This document shows, piece by piece, positions 39,824 through 49,010 of a stretch of DNA of 64,000 nt. The notes under the pieces are model-generated. The model searched no databases. It saw nothing but the letters and a program-made list of their open reading frames with translations, and had not been told where the DNA came from. The position numbers and the translations under genes were made by a program. The stretch is from Hydractinia symbiolongicarpus. Lineage: Eukaryota > Cnidaria > Hydrozoa > Anthoathecata > Hydractiniidae. The stretch lies in the NCBI RefSeq assembly GCF_029227915.1, contig NC_079880.1:9697501-9761500 (forward strand). Reading direction: 5' to 3'. How positions within the stretch are numbered: the first letter of the stretch is position 1; every line of letters starts with the position of its first letter.

Positions 39824-40374
39824 ATGTCAGATCGTGCACAAGGATTTGAAACAGCCTCTGCGTAATATGAACACGTTGAGAAACAGGCTTTGAAGCAGGC
39901 TCTACGCAAATACAAGGGGTACCTTTTACCAAAGAAATGTACAGAAGGGTTTAACAAAGCCCCTGACGAGGCAATCGACAAGGTCCATACTGCGCATGTA
40001 CAGCGAGAACTCCACGAAAAGGGTGAAAAAACAGCGAAGGCGTTAACTTACGTGATCAGCCTATACGCGAACCTGATTGGAAATACAGTGAATATAAACA
40101 GTGTTGACGAATTGCGCAGGGATATTAAAGAGGACCCCAGTATGACTGATGAAGAAAAGAAAAGAAGAAATGAAACAACAAAGCCTCTTCTGGGACCAGT
40201 TTCCTACAGTCAGTCTACATGTATGTAGTGTCTACATGTACTTGCCATACTGGCAATAGGAGTAGGCTTTTGGTATAGGTTTGGCGGAAGTAAAAATGAA
40301 TCTAAAAAGCCGGCGACCCCAGAGCCCCATCAGGGCAAAGCCAGCCTCAGATCGACATTTTCAAAATGCGGTAA
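39824..40374 (+). pseudogene. Polinton small membrane protein, broken
   Basis: Starts with ATG at 39824 and has an in-frame TAA at 39863-39865. It then stays open to 40228 as a charged, helical region (AHVQRELHEKGEKTAK). After a frameshift near 40215 a hydrophobic segment VLAILAIGVGFWYRF follows, with a Lys/Pro-rich end. This resembles a C-terminally anchored membrane protein. I do not recognise the family. Confidence 0.45.
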
Positions 40375-40380
40375 TAATAG

Positions 40381-40626
40381 GTGACTACAAGAGACGTAAC
40401 CCCAAAAGAAAAGGAGATTCTGGACATGCTGTATGAGACCATTGTAGACCTTAGTTTCACCTTCGCCTATGTCATGGCGGGTAAGAAATTGTTGGTTATT
40501 TTACGCCTTTCTACACAAATGAATACCAACGATGACCTCAAGATGGTTGCCTACTTCGCGGCAGGTAGGGCGAGTCGAGAAATGGCTGTTTCCAAGGGAT
40601 GGATCCCTGCCAGTATCAGTAAATAA
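40381..40626 (+). CDS. Small Polinton ORF, unknown function
   Basis: Open for 81 residues from a GTG codon; no ATG is close by. It contains TPKEKEILDMLYETIVD and FAAGRASREMAVSKGW. No domain recognised. It lies between the membrane-protein remnant and the CxxC gene on the same strand. The true start is uncertain and it may be a fragment. Confidence 0.35.
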   Translation: MTTRDVTPKEKEILDMLYETIVDLSFTFAYVMAGKKLLVILRLSTQMNTNDDLKMVAYFAAGRASREMAVSKGWIPASISK

Positions 40627-40638
40627 GCGTTTAGTAAG

Positions 40639-40670
40639 ATTTCTATTTGTCCCTATGGGCAAATAGAAAT
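40639..40670 (+). promoter_or_regulatory. Perfect intergenic hairpin abutting an ATG
   Basis: ATTTCTATTTG-t-CCC, loop TAT, GGGCAAATAGAAAT: a 14-bp stem with one bulged T, ending at the base before the ATG at 40671. Similar inverted repeats flank other Polinton genes (41511-41533, 42844-42873). A role in termination or translation is inference. Confidence 0.5.
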
Positions 40671-41078
40671 ATGGAAGAAACCAGGAGTTGCCAGAGATGT
40701 AAACACTTTTTAGCTATGGACAATGTCAAGAAGAAGCGTAATGGTCAGCTAACGAGGACATGCATCAAATGCCTCGATACAAAAGAAGTGTCAAATGAGC
40801 GTACAACAAAGTACCGCCCCGGCAACCAGCCTCTACATGAGCTCATGGCTATCTGTATAGACTATATTGAAGCTCAATTTTCCGAAGGTGTGACTTGGGA
40901 AGACTATGATTTCTTGTATATTGATCACAAGGTTCCGTTTAAGTATATAGAAACTGGGAGGTATCCTACGCTTGTTGATGTTCCCAGGGCATTACACAAA
41001 GCGAGTCTCTTCATAGTAAATGGAGGACAAATGTTCGAAGTGCAAAGAGCAACTTTCCCTGGACAAGTTCAAGATTAA
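40671..41078 (+). CDS. Polinton CxxC zinc-binding protein with HNH-like DHK segment
   Basis: 135 residues from ATG 40671. The N-terminal pair CQRCKHF and CIKCL, spaced by about 25 residues, predicts a treble-clef or zinc-ribbon fold. The C-terminal half has YIDHKVPFKYIETG, like the H of HNH/recombination-endonuclease folds; that match is weak. The next CxxC gene starts inside its 3' end at 41020 in another frame. This is one of the few intact frames in the element. Function unknown; nucleic-acid binding is likely. Confidence 0.5.
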   Translation: MEETRSCQRCKHFLAMDNVKKKRNGQLTRTCIKCLDTKEVSNERTTKYRPGNQPLHELMAICIDYIEAQFSEGVTWEDYDFLYIDHKVPFKYIETGRYPTLVDVPRALHKASLFIVNGGQMFEVQRATFPGQVQD

Positions 41079-41410
41079 GGGAAATAGTCGAACGGAGAGT
41101 TGTATAGGTTGCATGCACAAAGCGAAACAGCGGCGTAATAAAAAACAAATGCAAAGAGCGTGATATTGACTACGAAGTAGACCCTCTTAATTTTGACAAA
41201 GAGATTCGGGAGTTGCAACAGGATGAGAATTACCTACTTCTCCATACCCTGTTCACATGTGACGTTATACACCAGTACGCTGAATTCATCAGAGAACACG
41301 AGTGTGTCAGCCCAAAAAAGGCACTGCTCGTCAAGAGGTACCGCAATGTATTGCGTTTCCTACAAAGAAAAATAATATATTCTCCCCTACCCATCGAATA
41401 TAAGACTTAA
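41020..41410 (+). pseudogene. Second Polinton CxxC protein, frameshifted
   Basis: ATG at 41020 overlaps the preceding ORF by 59 bp. The start MEDKCSKCKEQLSLDKF and CIGCM repeats the CxxC-x-C-xx-C pattern of the upstream gene. A frameshift near 41145 separates it from a second half that reads DYEVDPLNFDKEI and ends at the TAA at 41408. No family recognised for the C-terminal half. Confidence 0.45.
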
Positions 41411-41510
41411 AGTACCAAGTTATGCCCTGTCTGCCGGTGATCGTCTTTAGTGGATAATCACGGTGGCGTGTTAATATGTTCTTCATGTGCCGCCCTGTAC
41501 CCTGAAATTC

Positions 41511-41533
41511 ATAATAGGAAATGGTCCTATTAT
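41511..41533 (+). promoter_or_regulatory. 9-bp perfect hairpin at the ATPase start
   Basis: ATAATAGGA, loop AATGG, TCCTATTAT. The loop contains the ATG at 41521 that would begin the ATPase frame. Confidence 0.45.
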
Positions 41534-42038
41534 TAATAAATGTTGGGTGTTTTAAAAGCAATCTTCACTGCCCGACAAGCTGCGGGAAAACGCAACGTGT
41601 TTTGGATTTGCTCGAAAATGAGTATAGGGGACACTATCACGATATAGTGATACTGATCCCTACTATACGGTGGAATACGACATACCTTGAGAGGGCATCG
41701 CTCTGGAAGGATGATTATGTGTTCCTAATAGAGCCTAGGGACCAGCTTTTTGAATGGATAGCGAAATTGTCGGCGTTACTGGCAGGAGAAGAGACGTTGT
41801 TTGTGGTTGCGACATGATATCTGACGAGAGGCTCGACAAGTGTCAACAACCTCTACTTGAATTGGCTCTTTCGGGAAGGCATCGCAAACACAGTCTATTG
41901 CTCTTAACCCAGACTATGCTGCCTTGCCTAAGAACCTCAGAAGGCAGAAAATAGCCTTGTTTTTTGTGGTACCCTCATGAACGCTCGGACATGAAGATGA
42001 TAGACGGTAAAATCCTCTGGCTTACGTTGATATATTAG
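41521..42038 (+). pseudogene. A32-like packaging ATPase (FtsK-HerA), broken
   Basis: Genome-packaging NTPase of Polintons and related viruses. The Walker A region PTSCGKT lies at about 41576. A hydrophobic Walker B-like strand ETLFVV (about 41795) changes frame just before the acidic residues, with CDMISDERLDKC continuing in the next frame. HSLLLLTQ (about 41895) is the sensor-like strand. At least two frameshifts (about 41810 and 41925) make it non-functional. Confidence 0.75.
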
Positions 42039-42057
42039 AAAGATATCGTCGCATGTT

Positions 42058-42834
42058 ATGTTCAACGCAGAGACCATCGAAACCCTGTCTAGCAATCAAA
42101 ATCAACCTATGTTCAAACGTGCCGATATTGGCCGTTTTTTGGGTATTGCTGACATAGCGCGCAATTTTCCATATTTGGCCGAGGAAACTATAACAAGGCA
42201 AGAAATTGTAGGGTTGAAGGACCAGGGTGCCAAGCTACCCCTTGGAAGAGTGTAAAATCTGCATGATGTATTCGCCACGCGCATTGAAGATTGTGCGTAG
42301 GTAAAAAAAGCCTAAGGCTGTTGGCCTAATTAAATGGCTTGGCGGGGCAGGTGTGAAAAAACTACAATACGAAATGGAGAAGCATCAGGCAACCAAGGAC
42401 AGAGGTATTGCCGTCTCTATACTCGAAGATGATCTAGGGGATAGAGACAACCAACTCATGGTACTCGGGGACGAACTTGAGGTACAGTCCGAGGAATATG
42501 CGAGACTTGTTCCACACCGATATCAATATGATACTGTGCTATGCGTGGTTAATAAAAACGATCCTCATGGACGTGGAAAAAAGGCGGGCATAGGTACTAC
42601 ATGATCTGATGCCAACGTAGACAGCTCAGTGCAAGAATAAGCACGTTAAAAGCTATGTACCCCGATATAACAGCTAGGAAACCGGAATGCGATGATCCTA
42701 ATGCAGTGCATGCCTGGTGTTGATTCAAGGACGATACCTTAGGCATTGAGAATTTTTACCTCAACCATTTCACGTTACCTGACGATGATATACGGGAGCT
42801 ATTTAAGGGAATGTTTGACATTGATATGTTATAA
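42058..42834 (+). pseudogene. MSV199/DUF3627-type protein, broken
   Basis: The N-terminal part has FKRADIGRFLGIADIARNF, like the MSV199/KilA-N-related DNA-binding domain of large DNA viruses. A coiled-coil segment follows (KKLQYEMEKHQATKD, 42353 on), then a C-terminal block with YDTVLCVVNKNDPHG and CDDPNAVHAWC, like DUF3627. Stops or frameshifts occur at 42255, about 42300-42340, about 42604 and 42721. In other elements such proteins are thought to bind DNA; here it is a remnant. Confidence 0.6.
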
Positions 42835-42843
42835 GCGGGCGCT

Positions 42844-42873
42844 AATTCTACTACTCTTGTGGGTAGTAAAATT
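42844..42873 (+). promoter_or_regulatory. Intergenic inverted repeat
   Basis: AATTCTACTAC and GTAGTAAAATT pair with one mismatch around an 8-base loop, 10 bases after the stop of the preceding gene. It is the third hairpin between Polinton genes. Confidence 0.4.
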
Positions 42874-42897
42874 ATCCTCTCATAAGGGCCTCATTTA

Positions 42898-43475
42898 GTG
42901 GTGGGTTCCCAACCCTTCCCTATGAAATATACCTTTTTGACCCTTTTGGCTTTTTGTTTAAAGCTATCGAAATATCAAAAGATGAAAGCCTATGTACAAA
43001 GGAATCAATTTACAGTGAACTATGATATTGAGGTACCCGTACTAAACTGTTGTATCAAGGCAGAGTCAGTGACTGGATATTGCTCAACCTACCTAATTTT
43101 ATGTATCGAGAAGGAGTATACTACGAGGGGTTTGAATACCCTACCGACGAAGATCTTTTAAACAGGTTAGCATCAGGCGAAAAAGTATAGGCAATATTTG
43201 CAAGGAGCGAAATCAACAAGGATTTAGAGGACGATATTGAACGTATAAGGCTCCATATTTTTTAAAAGGATAGGAACAACTATGTGGCACTTTGTTATCA
43301 GGTTATCAAGGATAAGGAACTGAAACTATCGGATTTAGCTGATATCACAACCGTAGGCAATATACTCAACTTTGTGATAGAAGATCGACGCCTAGGCGAT
43401 ATTGATTCGCAAAATGAACCCAATGTCATAAAAGGTATCGTCTATGGATATCCGTTCTATACCTGGGTCAACTAG
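42898..43475 (+). pseudogene. Polinton ORF of unknown function, frameshifted
   Basis: Two open pieces, 42898-43161 and 43284-43475. In the frame between them NFMYREGVYYEGFEYP and DEDLLNRLASGEKV can be read, so this was probably one gene of about 190 codons. It ends YGYPFYTWVN. No domain recognised. It runs toward the integrase, which is convergent and ends 20 bp away. Confidence 0.4.
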
Positions 43476-43494
43476 GGGATCTCGTGAAAGCATT

Positions 43495-44390
43495 TTACCA
43501 TTCCTTGATAACATCCGACGGTGCCTGAACATCCTCTGGTACCTGCATGAGTTCCTCCGACACGCAGCTTCTTTCGTGACCGTCCCTTAAATAGTATAAA
43601 ACACGACTACCTGCTACTATACGATCCAATCTGTAAGTACGTTTGCTCCAAAAGGCGTCAGTTGCGCGTCTTTTCTTGTCACCGTGCTTCTCTCCTGGTT
43701 GTAGCAAATACAGATAGAGACCATCCTCAGGTAGGGGGTTTTCTTCGGGATATTGCTGACTTTTAGCAAGCCGTACCTTCTCGAGTTTGATCGCCTTGTT
43801 AGATTTCATGTTAATCGTGGCAGTTTTGCTGTTATTTAGACTTTTTACAATAGCGTACAGGTGCTTGACCCAAATAGTACTAGACTCCCCAGAAACCAAA
43901 TCTTGTGCATCTTGAAGTTTGAAGAGCCTTTCGGCAAGTACCTTGTTGTAGGACTCTACAAAGGCTGTAAACGTATGATGATATTTGGTGGTAGCCCTCT
44001 AGCAATTTTTTTACATCTGACTTGAATTCAGAACCATTATCAAACTTTAAATATTCTTGATCATGCCTGCAACCTCGCTGGCTTTTTTGGTACGCAATGG
44101 CCTAGCCACCTTGTACCTTGAGACCACGTCAATGCTACCATATAGTTTGTCATGTGGCATGTAGAGAAGATCAAACTGGTGCATCTCATTGGGTGTTGTA
44201 ATAGTGAAATGAGGGTAATCAATACGTTTTGGGCCCCTGATATGCCGGAGCCAGTGCAGCTGCCTGGATAGCCGGTGGGTGACCTTCTTTTTTGATAGGC
44301 TAGATTCCGAGGCTAGCAATTTGATGGCTTTCCGTCCAGTTGAGAGATGTTCTGGACTATAGTAAATTTGATTTTTCGTCTCTTGCTAGA
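43495..44390 (-). pseudogene. int: Polinton DDE integrase, broken
   Basis: Retroviral-type (c-) integrase that inserts the element. On the minus strand: an N-terminal zinc-domain region; first catalytic Asp in HQFDLLYMP near 44180; SRYKVARPLRTKKA; second Asp in FDNGSEFKSDV near 44030; third acidic residue Glu in TAFVESYNK near 43955; then a C-terminal domain to 43495 with EDGLYLYLLQPGEKHGDKK. The three catalytic residues lie in different frames because of frameshifts near 44047 and about 43960-43990. All three codons survive. Confidence 0.85.
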
Positions 44391-44439
44391 TAGCACTATG
44401 TACTTTTAATATGCGTTTATTATACAAGTTAAAAACGTC

Positions 44440-44712
44440 TTACAAATGCTTGTAGGCCAAAAACCCTAGCAGAGACAAGGAGCCTAAACTGAACGTGAGT
44501 TCACCGTCTTGTTGGTGCTTCGAGGATAAGTAATAGTCGGACAATTTTAGGGTCTTCTCGTTCGAGGCTATATATTATTTAAACAGGTCATCGAGATCAA
44601 TGAGATCTCCATTTTTCATGATGGCATATATCTCTACCACCTCAGTCCTTGCAGCGAGACCTCCGACTACTATGCGGACACTTTGAGCGTTCCTTTGAAT
44701 CCTTGCTAGCAT
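44440..44712 (-). pseudogene. Small Polinton ORF with one in-frame stop
   Basis: Starts ATG at 44712 and runs 90 codons in one frame to the TAA at 44440-44442. One internal stop follows LIDLDDLFK. It ends in a hydrophobic GSLSLLGFLAYKHL. Unknown family; possibly a small virion or membrane protein. Confidence 0.35.
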
Positions 44713-44736
44713 CAATGCATTTTATGCACAATTTTG

Positions 44737-45430
44737 TTAGTTGACCATTTCCTTTGATCCTAAAATTGTCCAAAGAAAGTTAGTGTTTACAATTCGAACA
44801 GCTCTTGGTTCCTTCCATATTGACTCGTTTTTGCTCCTAGGGACAAACATGAGTTGTGGTCGCTCATGTTCCACAGAATGAAACCGTATATATTCCGACT
44901 GTTTGCTCTTCCTGCAGTCTTTGCAGCAAGCCCTCTGTTTTACACGCTCGCAAATCTGACTACCCTTACAGTCCTTACAATCGGCCCTCCTTTTTTCATG
45001 CCGGTAAATCTGGCTGGATTCTTTGCATTCTTTACATTGAGACCTTCGCCTACCATAGGGGCATCTGTTACGTTCCCGTGACGCCTTCTTTTTATCCAGG
45101 CAAACTAGGCAACCTGTTGCCGTCTTTCCATTTTTCAACACCCTAAATCTAGGGCCAACACTTTTTTACATTTTTGGCTGCTCTTAGTTCCTTCCGACTG
45201 TTTGCTCTTCTTGCATTCCTGACAGCGATATATCAATTTCTAATGCTGGCGTATTTGACTACCCTTGCATTCTGTACAGCAAGCTCTCCTTTTTTCATGC
45301 CGACAGATTTGACTACCCTTGTACTCTTTACATTGGGACTTCACCCTTTCCTGCTTGCAAAAGTGACTCCCCTTGCAATCTTTGCAAAATGCCCTTGCCT
45401 TTTCATGCTCGCAAATCTGACATAAATGCT
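44737..45430 (-). pseudogene. Cys/His-repeat protein of the Polinton, partly duplicated
   Basis: On the minus strand the array at 45425-45200 and a second array at 45070-44890 repeat an 18-residue unit of the form GSQICxHxKxRxxCKxCK. Examples: GSQICRHEKRRACC and GSQICERVKQRACCKDC. The downstream copy has an ORF of 134 residues (45141-44737) beginning MLKNGKTATGCLVCLDKKKA. Both arrays end C(K/R)KSKQSE, so the gene looks internally duplicated. The upstream copy has a stop (RQH then TAG). Each unit supplies Cys and His ligands for zinc; similar arrays occur in protist and giant-virus proteins. Confidence 0.55.
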
Positions 45431-45482
45431 AACTAATCCAGTATTTGGTCACGATCTTCCAGATGAGGGCGGGAGGGATAAT

Positions 45483-45928
45483 AAACCCGAAGATTCTCCA
45501 TCAACGCCAAAACCCCGGCAAGTCCGGGGCCTTCAACGTCAGGCGAACAACAGGTTGTTCCAGGGTCTGGTCTTTCAGAGCAGAGGCAGAATTTACTAAA
45601 ATCAAACGTCGACGGGCTCTACGATCGTTTTGAGGAGAGGTTGGGGAAGCCCAATGCGATACCTTACGACGAGTTTAGGCTGCAAGGGGAACATCTTTTT
45701 TTTAACGATATAAATCTTACGGCATTAATTACAAAAGATAAGGGTGGGTTGCGAGCTGCTGGGGAGATGATTAAGAGATTGAAGACAGATCTCGTGCGAG
45801 CCCTGGGTTTTCTTTACTATGTTACTACACCCAACAGGGGTAAGGCAGCAGCCCAGGCACTTGGACAAAAGCTTCATGACATTGTGAGGAGGGATATGGT
45901 TGTTGATATCACTTCGATGAATCGGTAG
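45483..45928 (+). CDS. Polinton terminal ORF of unknown function
   Basis: The open frame includes EQRQNLLKSNVDGLYDRFEE and GKPNAIPYDEFRLQGEHLFF, then ALGFLYYVTTPNRGKAA, ending at TAG 45926-45928. No ATG is found at the 5' side, where a stop precedes 45483, so the N-terminus is probably lost. Coding-like remnants continue to about 46010. No family recognised. Confidence 0.4.
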
Positions 45929-46080
45929 AGGAATTTGTAGATGCCACGGAGAGCTTTATGGAAAAATCTTCATTTGGTGATACTGATGAAGTATTCAGAG
46001 GCGAGGATTAAACCTCGAACTCCAAACTATAAGGGGTAACTTGAAAATCTTGAAAACCAAGATGATCTTACACAATAGCG

Positions 46081-46411
46081 ACGGTCTTGGGTTTTATTAG
46101 GCAAGAGAAAGTAAATGTTACCACCTATATTTAATATTACCAGTGTGTTAAATCAGTCTTGTACACTTTAAAAAATAAAACACGCAACACAAATTTTCCT
46201 GAGAATTATTTTGTTCTGTAACAGAGAATTTTATGTTTTACAGATATTTTTCGTTAAAGGATTCGAAATATTAATAATGGGGTGGGTGGTAATATATTTG
46301 TTGCGATGCGTTGCAAGAGTTTGGGGGTACAAAATGGCAAATTTAGGTGTTACGTAATTATTAAATAGCTCCCACTCCCCTCCCCCTGTTGTACTTTTGT
46401 ACGTTTCTTAC
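46081..46411. other. Flank between the Polinton and the host exon
   Basis: AT-rich with CCCACTCCCCTCCCCC at 46372-46387. No coding and no clear terminal repeat matching the left side of the Polinton. Confidence 0.4.
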
Positions 46412-47825
46412 ATCGAAATCAAATCAATAAAAATATCACCTTGTGTTCCTATTTTTGTTATATAGAACTCCTTTTTCAAATCAATTGCAAGCCAACTTTC
46501 TTTCGTAAGGGGAAAAGAAGCACACCAAGCACCTCCACTTTTAATATTATCCCATTGTGCATATAAACGTGCATTCCAAGCAGAAAATAAAATCGGCCGA
46601 AAAACTTGGGTTGACCCAGATGTGAAACTTGTGTCTGGAATTATACTTCGGTTCGACAGACCTGTAAAAAAATTAAAAGCATTTTTTAATTGAATAGTTA
46701 AGCCTGCTTAGCCTGGTTTCCATTTGGCGTTAAATCGTGTTTATCAGGTACGGAGATTGAAGTTAATGTTTTGTAATACAAAATGTGGATGTGTCATTGG
46801 CATTCGAATAATGATATATTTGCGCTTTTCACTGTTTTAAACTGACTCTCAAAAGATATCTCTCACACAAAAAAGAGTTAATTTCACATGAAAGTTGTCT
46901 AGGTTGTATATAAGAAATAAAATATTTTTTTATAAAAAACCTTGATTGGTTCTAAAGATTTTTGATTTAGAAGTTTTACTGGCCATTCAGTTCGGCATTT
47001 CGAACATCTTACATAAATTACATAAATATTTAATTATTATAATTATGCTGCAATAACAGCAATTACATGCTCTACTGCTAATTCATGATGTCATATTTTT
47101 GCATAATTAGCGAAAGTGGAAAAATAAAAGAAATTTTGGACAACTTCGTGTGAGCTCAACTTGACTTTTCGCAGGATGCAAGTTTTAAGCAACATTTTTT
47201 TAGCATGGCAGAAAAAAACACTTTTGCAGACCTTAAACGCTCTTTGTGGCTGTTTGGAGGATTTTAATGAGGTCATCAACTCATCAGTTCAGAAACACGT
47301 TGGTTGACCCAGCTTTGGAGTCAACCCACTTAGTGATTTGGCTTCAAACTTAAAAGTAATGTATTAAAAAAATATCATATGAACAATTTAAAAATAAATA
47401 ATAAAAAAATAAATAAATAAACAAAAAAAAACAACAAACAAACAAACAAACAAACAAATAAACAAACAAAAAAACAAGCAAGCAATCACACAAACAAATA
47501 AACAAAAAAAAACAAAAAAAACAAACAAACAAACAAACAAACAAAAAAACAAACAAACAAACAAACAAACAAACAAAGAATAAATAAAAAAATAAATAAA
47601 TAAATAAATATATAAAGTATTGGTCAAACCTATTGGTGTTTTGCACGTATGATTAAACGTAAAGCAGTCCACTTCATCAGATTTATCCTTGCAATCGATA
47701 TCGCCATCACACTGCCATCCAAGTGGTATTTTTTCACCATTGCCACATTCAAACCGATCTGTTGACATTGACAGAACTGATGCCAAAAAGAGTGTTATGA
47801 AAAGAGTTGATTTCATCCTTACCAT
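46412..47825 (-). CDS. LDLa + F5/8 type C (discoidin) protein, 3' partial
   Basis: Two exons on the minus strand: 47825-47630 and 46661-46412, joined with phase 1 into a continuous frame (PIG|LSNRS). The start [19 protein letters not shown] is a good signal peptide. An LDL-receptor class A repeat follows with [19 protein letters not shown] and all calcium-cage acidic residues. CKTPIGLSNRSI then opens an F5/8C domain with [20 protein letters not shown] and [20 protein letters not shown]. The second exon ends at a GTAAGA donor. The rest of the domain should lie at lower coordinates, where the Polinton starts about 330 bp away; no further exon was found. An upstream in-frame extension to 48035 exists but the signal peptide favours 47825. 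Confidence 0.75.
47391..47620 (+). repeat. (AAAC)n/(AAAT)n microsatellite
   Basis: Long AAAC and AAAT runs in the intron of the LDLa-F5/8C gene. The phenylalanine/cysteine-rich minus-strand frame across it is an artefact. Confidence 0.95.
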
Positions 47826-48035
47826 TCTAAATGCGTATTTTTTTAAATACATTAACAAAAGTGTCATGGCAAATATAACAAAACTAGATAATAAAAAGTT
47901 ACACGTCTTATGGTTTTCACTCTCCGTTAAGAATTTATCGAAAACGCGTCCCCAAAAACCCATGTTGAGGAATGGAATCGTAAAACCTCGCAGTACATAT
48001 CCGTTAGCAATATACAATCCTGAAAAAAATGACAA

Positions 48036-48467
48036 ATGGAGAAGGTAAGCAACTCACCTAATCTAACCATATTTTCTTTAATCTACAGCTCTTTACACAA
48101 AATATAACGGTTGACTTATTGTTGAGTAAACTTCCGCCATAAAAAGCGGACCTGAGGTGTTCATTTTCGGCATGTATTAGCATGGTTATAATTCAGATGC
48201 AATATACATTACAATGAGCCAATATATGGCCTTTTACGTAAGAATTATTTGCAGTTGTTTCGGCATGAAAATCGGATCTAGGTTGTCGACCTGCGGAATA
48301 AGTTTTTACAAAATTAGCGCTTGAGTAATTGCTGAGCGAAATACCACAATAGATTTATGGCATTGACCTATCATTGTTAAGCAAACATCCGTCATAGAAA
48401 ATGAACGGATTTTTTAAATAATTTTATAAAGGATTTTCTTATTTATCGCGTTTCGTTTCAAAATTGT
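48036..48467. other. Intergenic stretch
   Basis: Nothing recognised; upstream side of the LDLa-F5/8C gene, so it may hold its promoter. Confidence 0.3.
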
Positions 48468-48606
48468 AAACATAGTCGGTTGCCCGTGGAAAATCCACGG
48501 ATTCGCTCGTCCTTTTTTACCGCATTGCGTACGTCTCGCTACTTGCGCAGCTAAGCTACCATTTTTCGTGACAGACAAACAGACGTAAATGGGTATTATA
48601 TTATAG
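48468..48606 (+). repeat. Family B short hairpin element
   Basis: GTCGGTTGCCCGTGG, hairpin CCGTGGA-AAA-TCCACGG-like, GATTCGCTCGTCC, and an ACAGACAAACAGACG end followed by TATTATATTATAGACTAG. Confidence 0.6.
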
Positions 48607-48619
48607 ACTAGCCGGGAAA

Positions 48620-49010
48620 TCCGCCGTCGAAACGCCGGGGTAAGCCACAAGTCAAGGTGTGACCGGCGTTGAAAAATAAGAGTCGTAAACTTAGTACAGG
48701 TATGCCGCAAATCAAGTGAAGCGCGACTGTAACATATTTTTCAAATAACTTTTCCGCAACGATAGCTAAAATAAAAACAGAGTTTACAAGCCATTCTTAC
48801 GCCGTCATAGCAAAAACAATCAGTCACTATTATTTTATTTTGTGGAATAAGTTTTTGTGAAATTTAAAAAATTAATCGTGACACCAGGCTTAGCGCTTAG
48901 TACAGTTAAATGCTGTCGCAAAGGCGCATAGGGATAATACCCTTTTGAAAAACACTTCATTGCAGCCTCTGTTTAAATAAAAACACAAGAAACTGTCCAT
49001 TGTTAACACA
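48620..49010 (+). repeat. Dispersed repeat family R1, copy at 48.6 kb
   Basis: GTCGAAACGCCGGGGTAAGC, AACTTTTCCGCAACGATAGC, ACCAGGCTTAGCGCTTAGTA and AAAACACAAGAAACTGTCC blocks as in the other R1 copies. It directly follows the family B element. Confidence 0.6.

Larger units (their letters stand above)
35690..46080. mobile_element. Decayed Polinton/Maverick (virus-like DNA transposon)
   Basis: The region carries protein-primed family B DNA polymerase, A32-like packaging ATPase, DDE integrase and accessory genes, a set diagnostic of Polintons/Mavericks. Base composition is visibly more GC-rich than the flanks. Nearly every gene has frameshifts or stops. I could not identify the terminal inverted repeats, so the limits are approximate, set by coding remnants. 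No major capsid, penton or maturation protease was recognised. Confidence 0.85.

Noticed and set aside
47350-47646. Minus-strand open frame rich in Phe, Leu and Cys
   Set aside because: It is the translation of the AAAC/AAAT microsatellite and has no domain. Only the LDLa part upstream is real.
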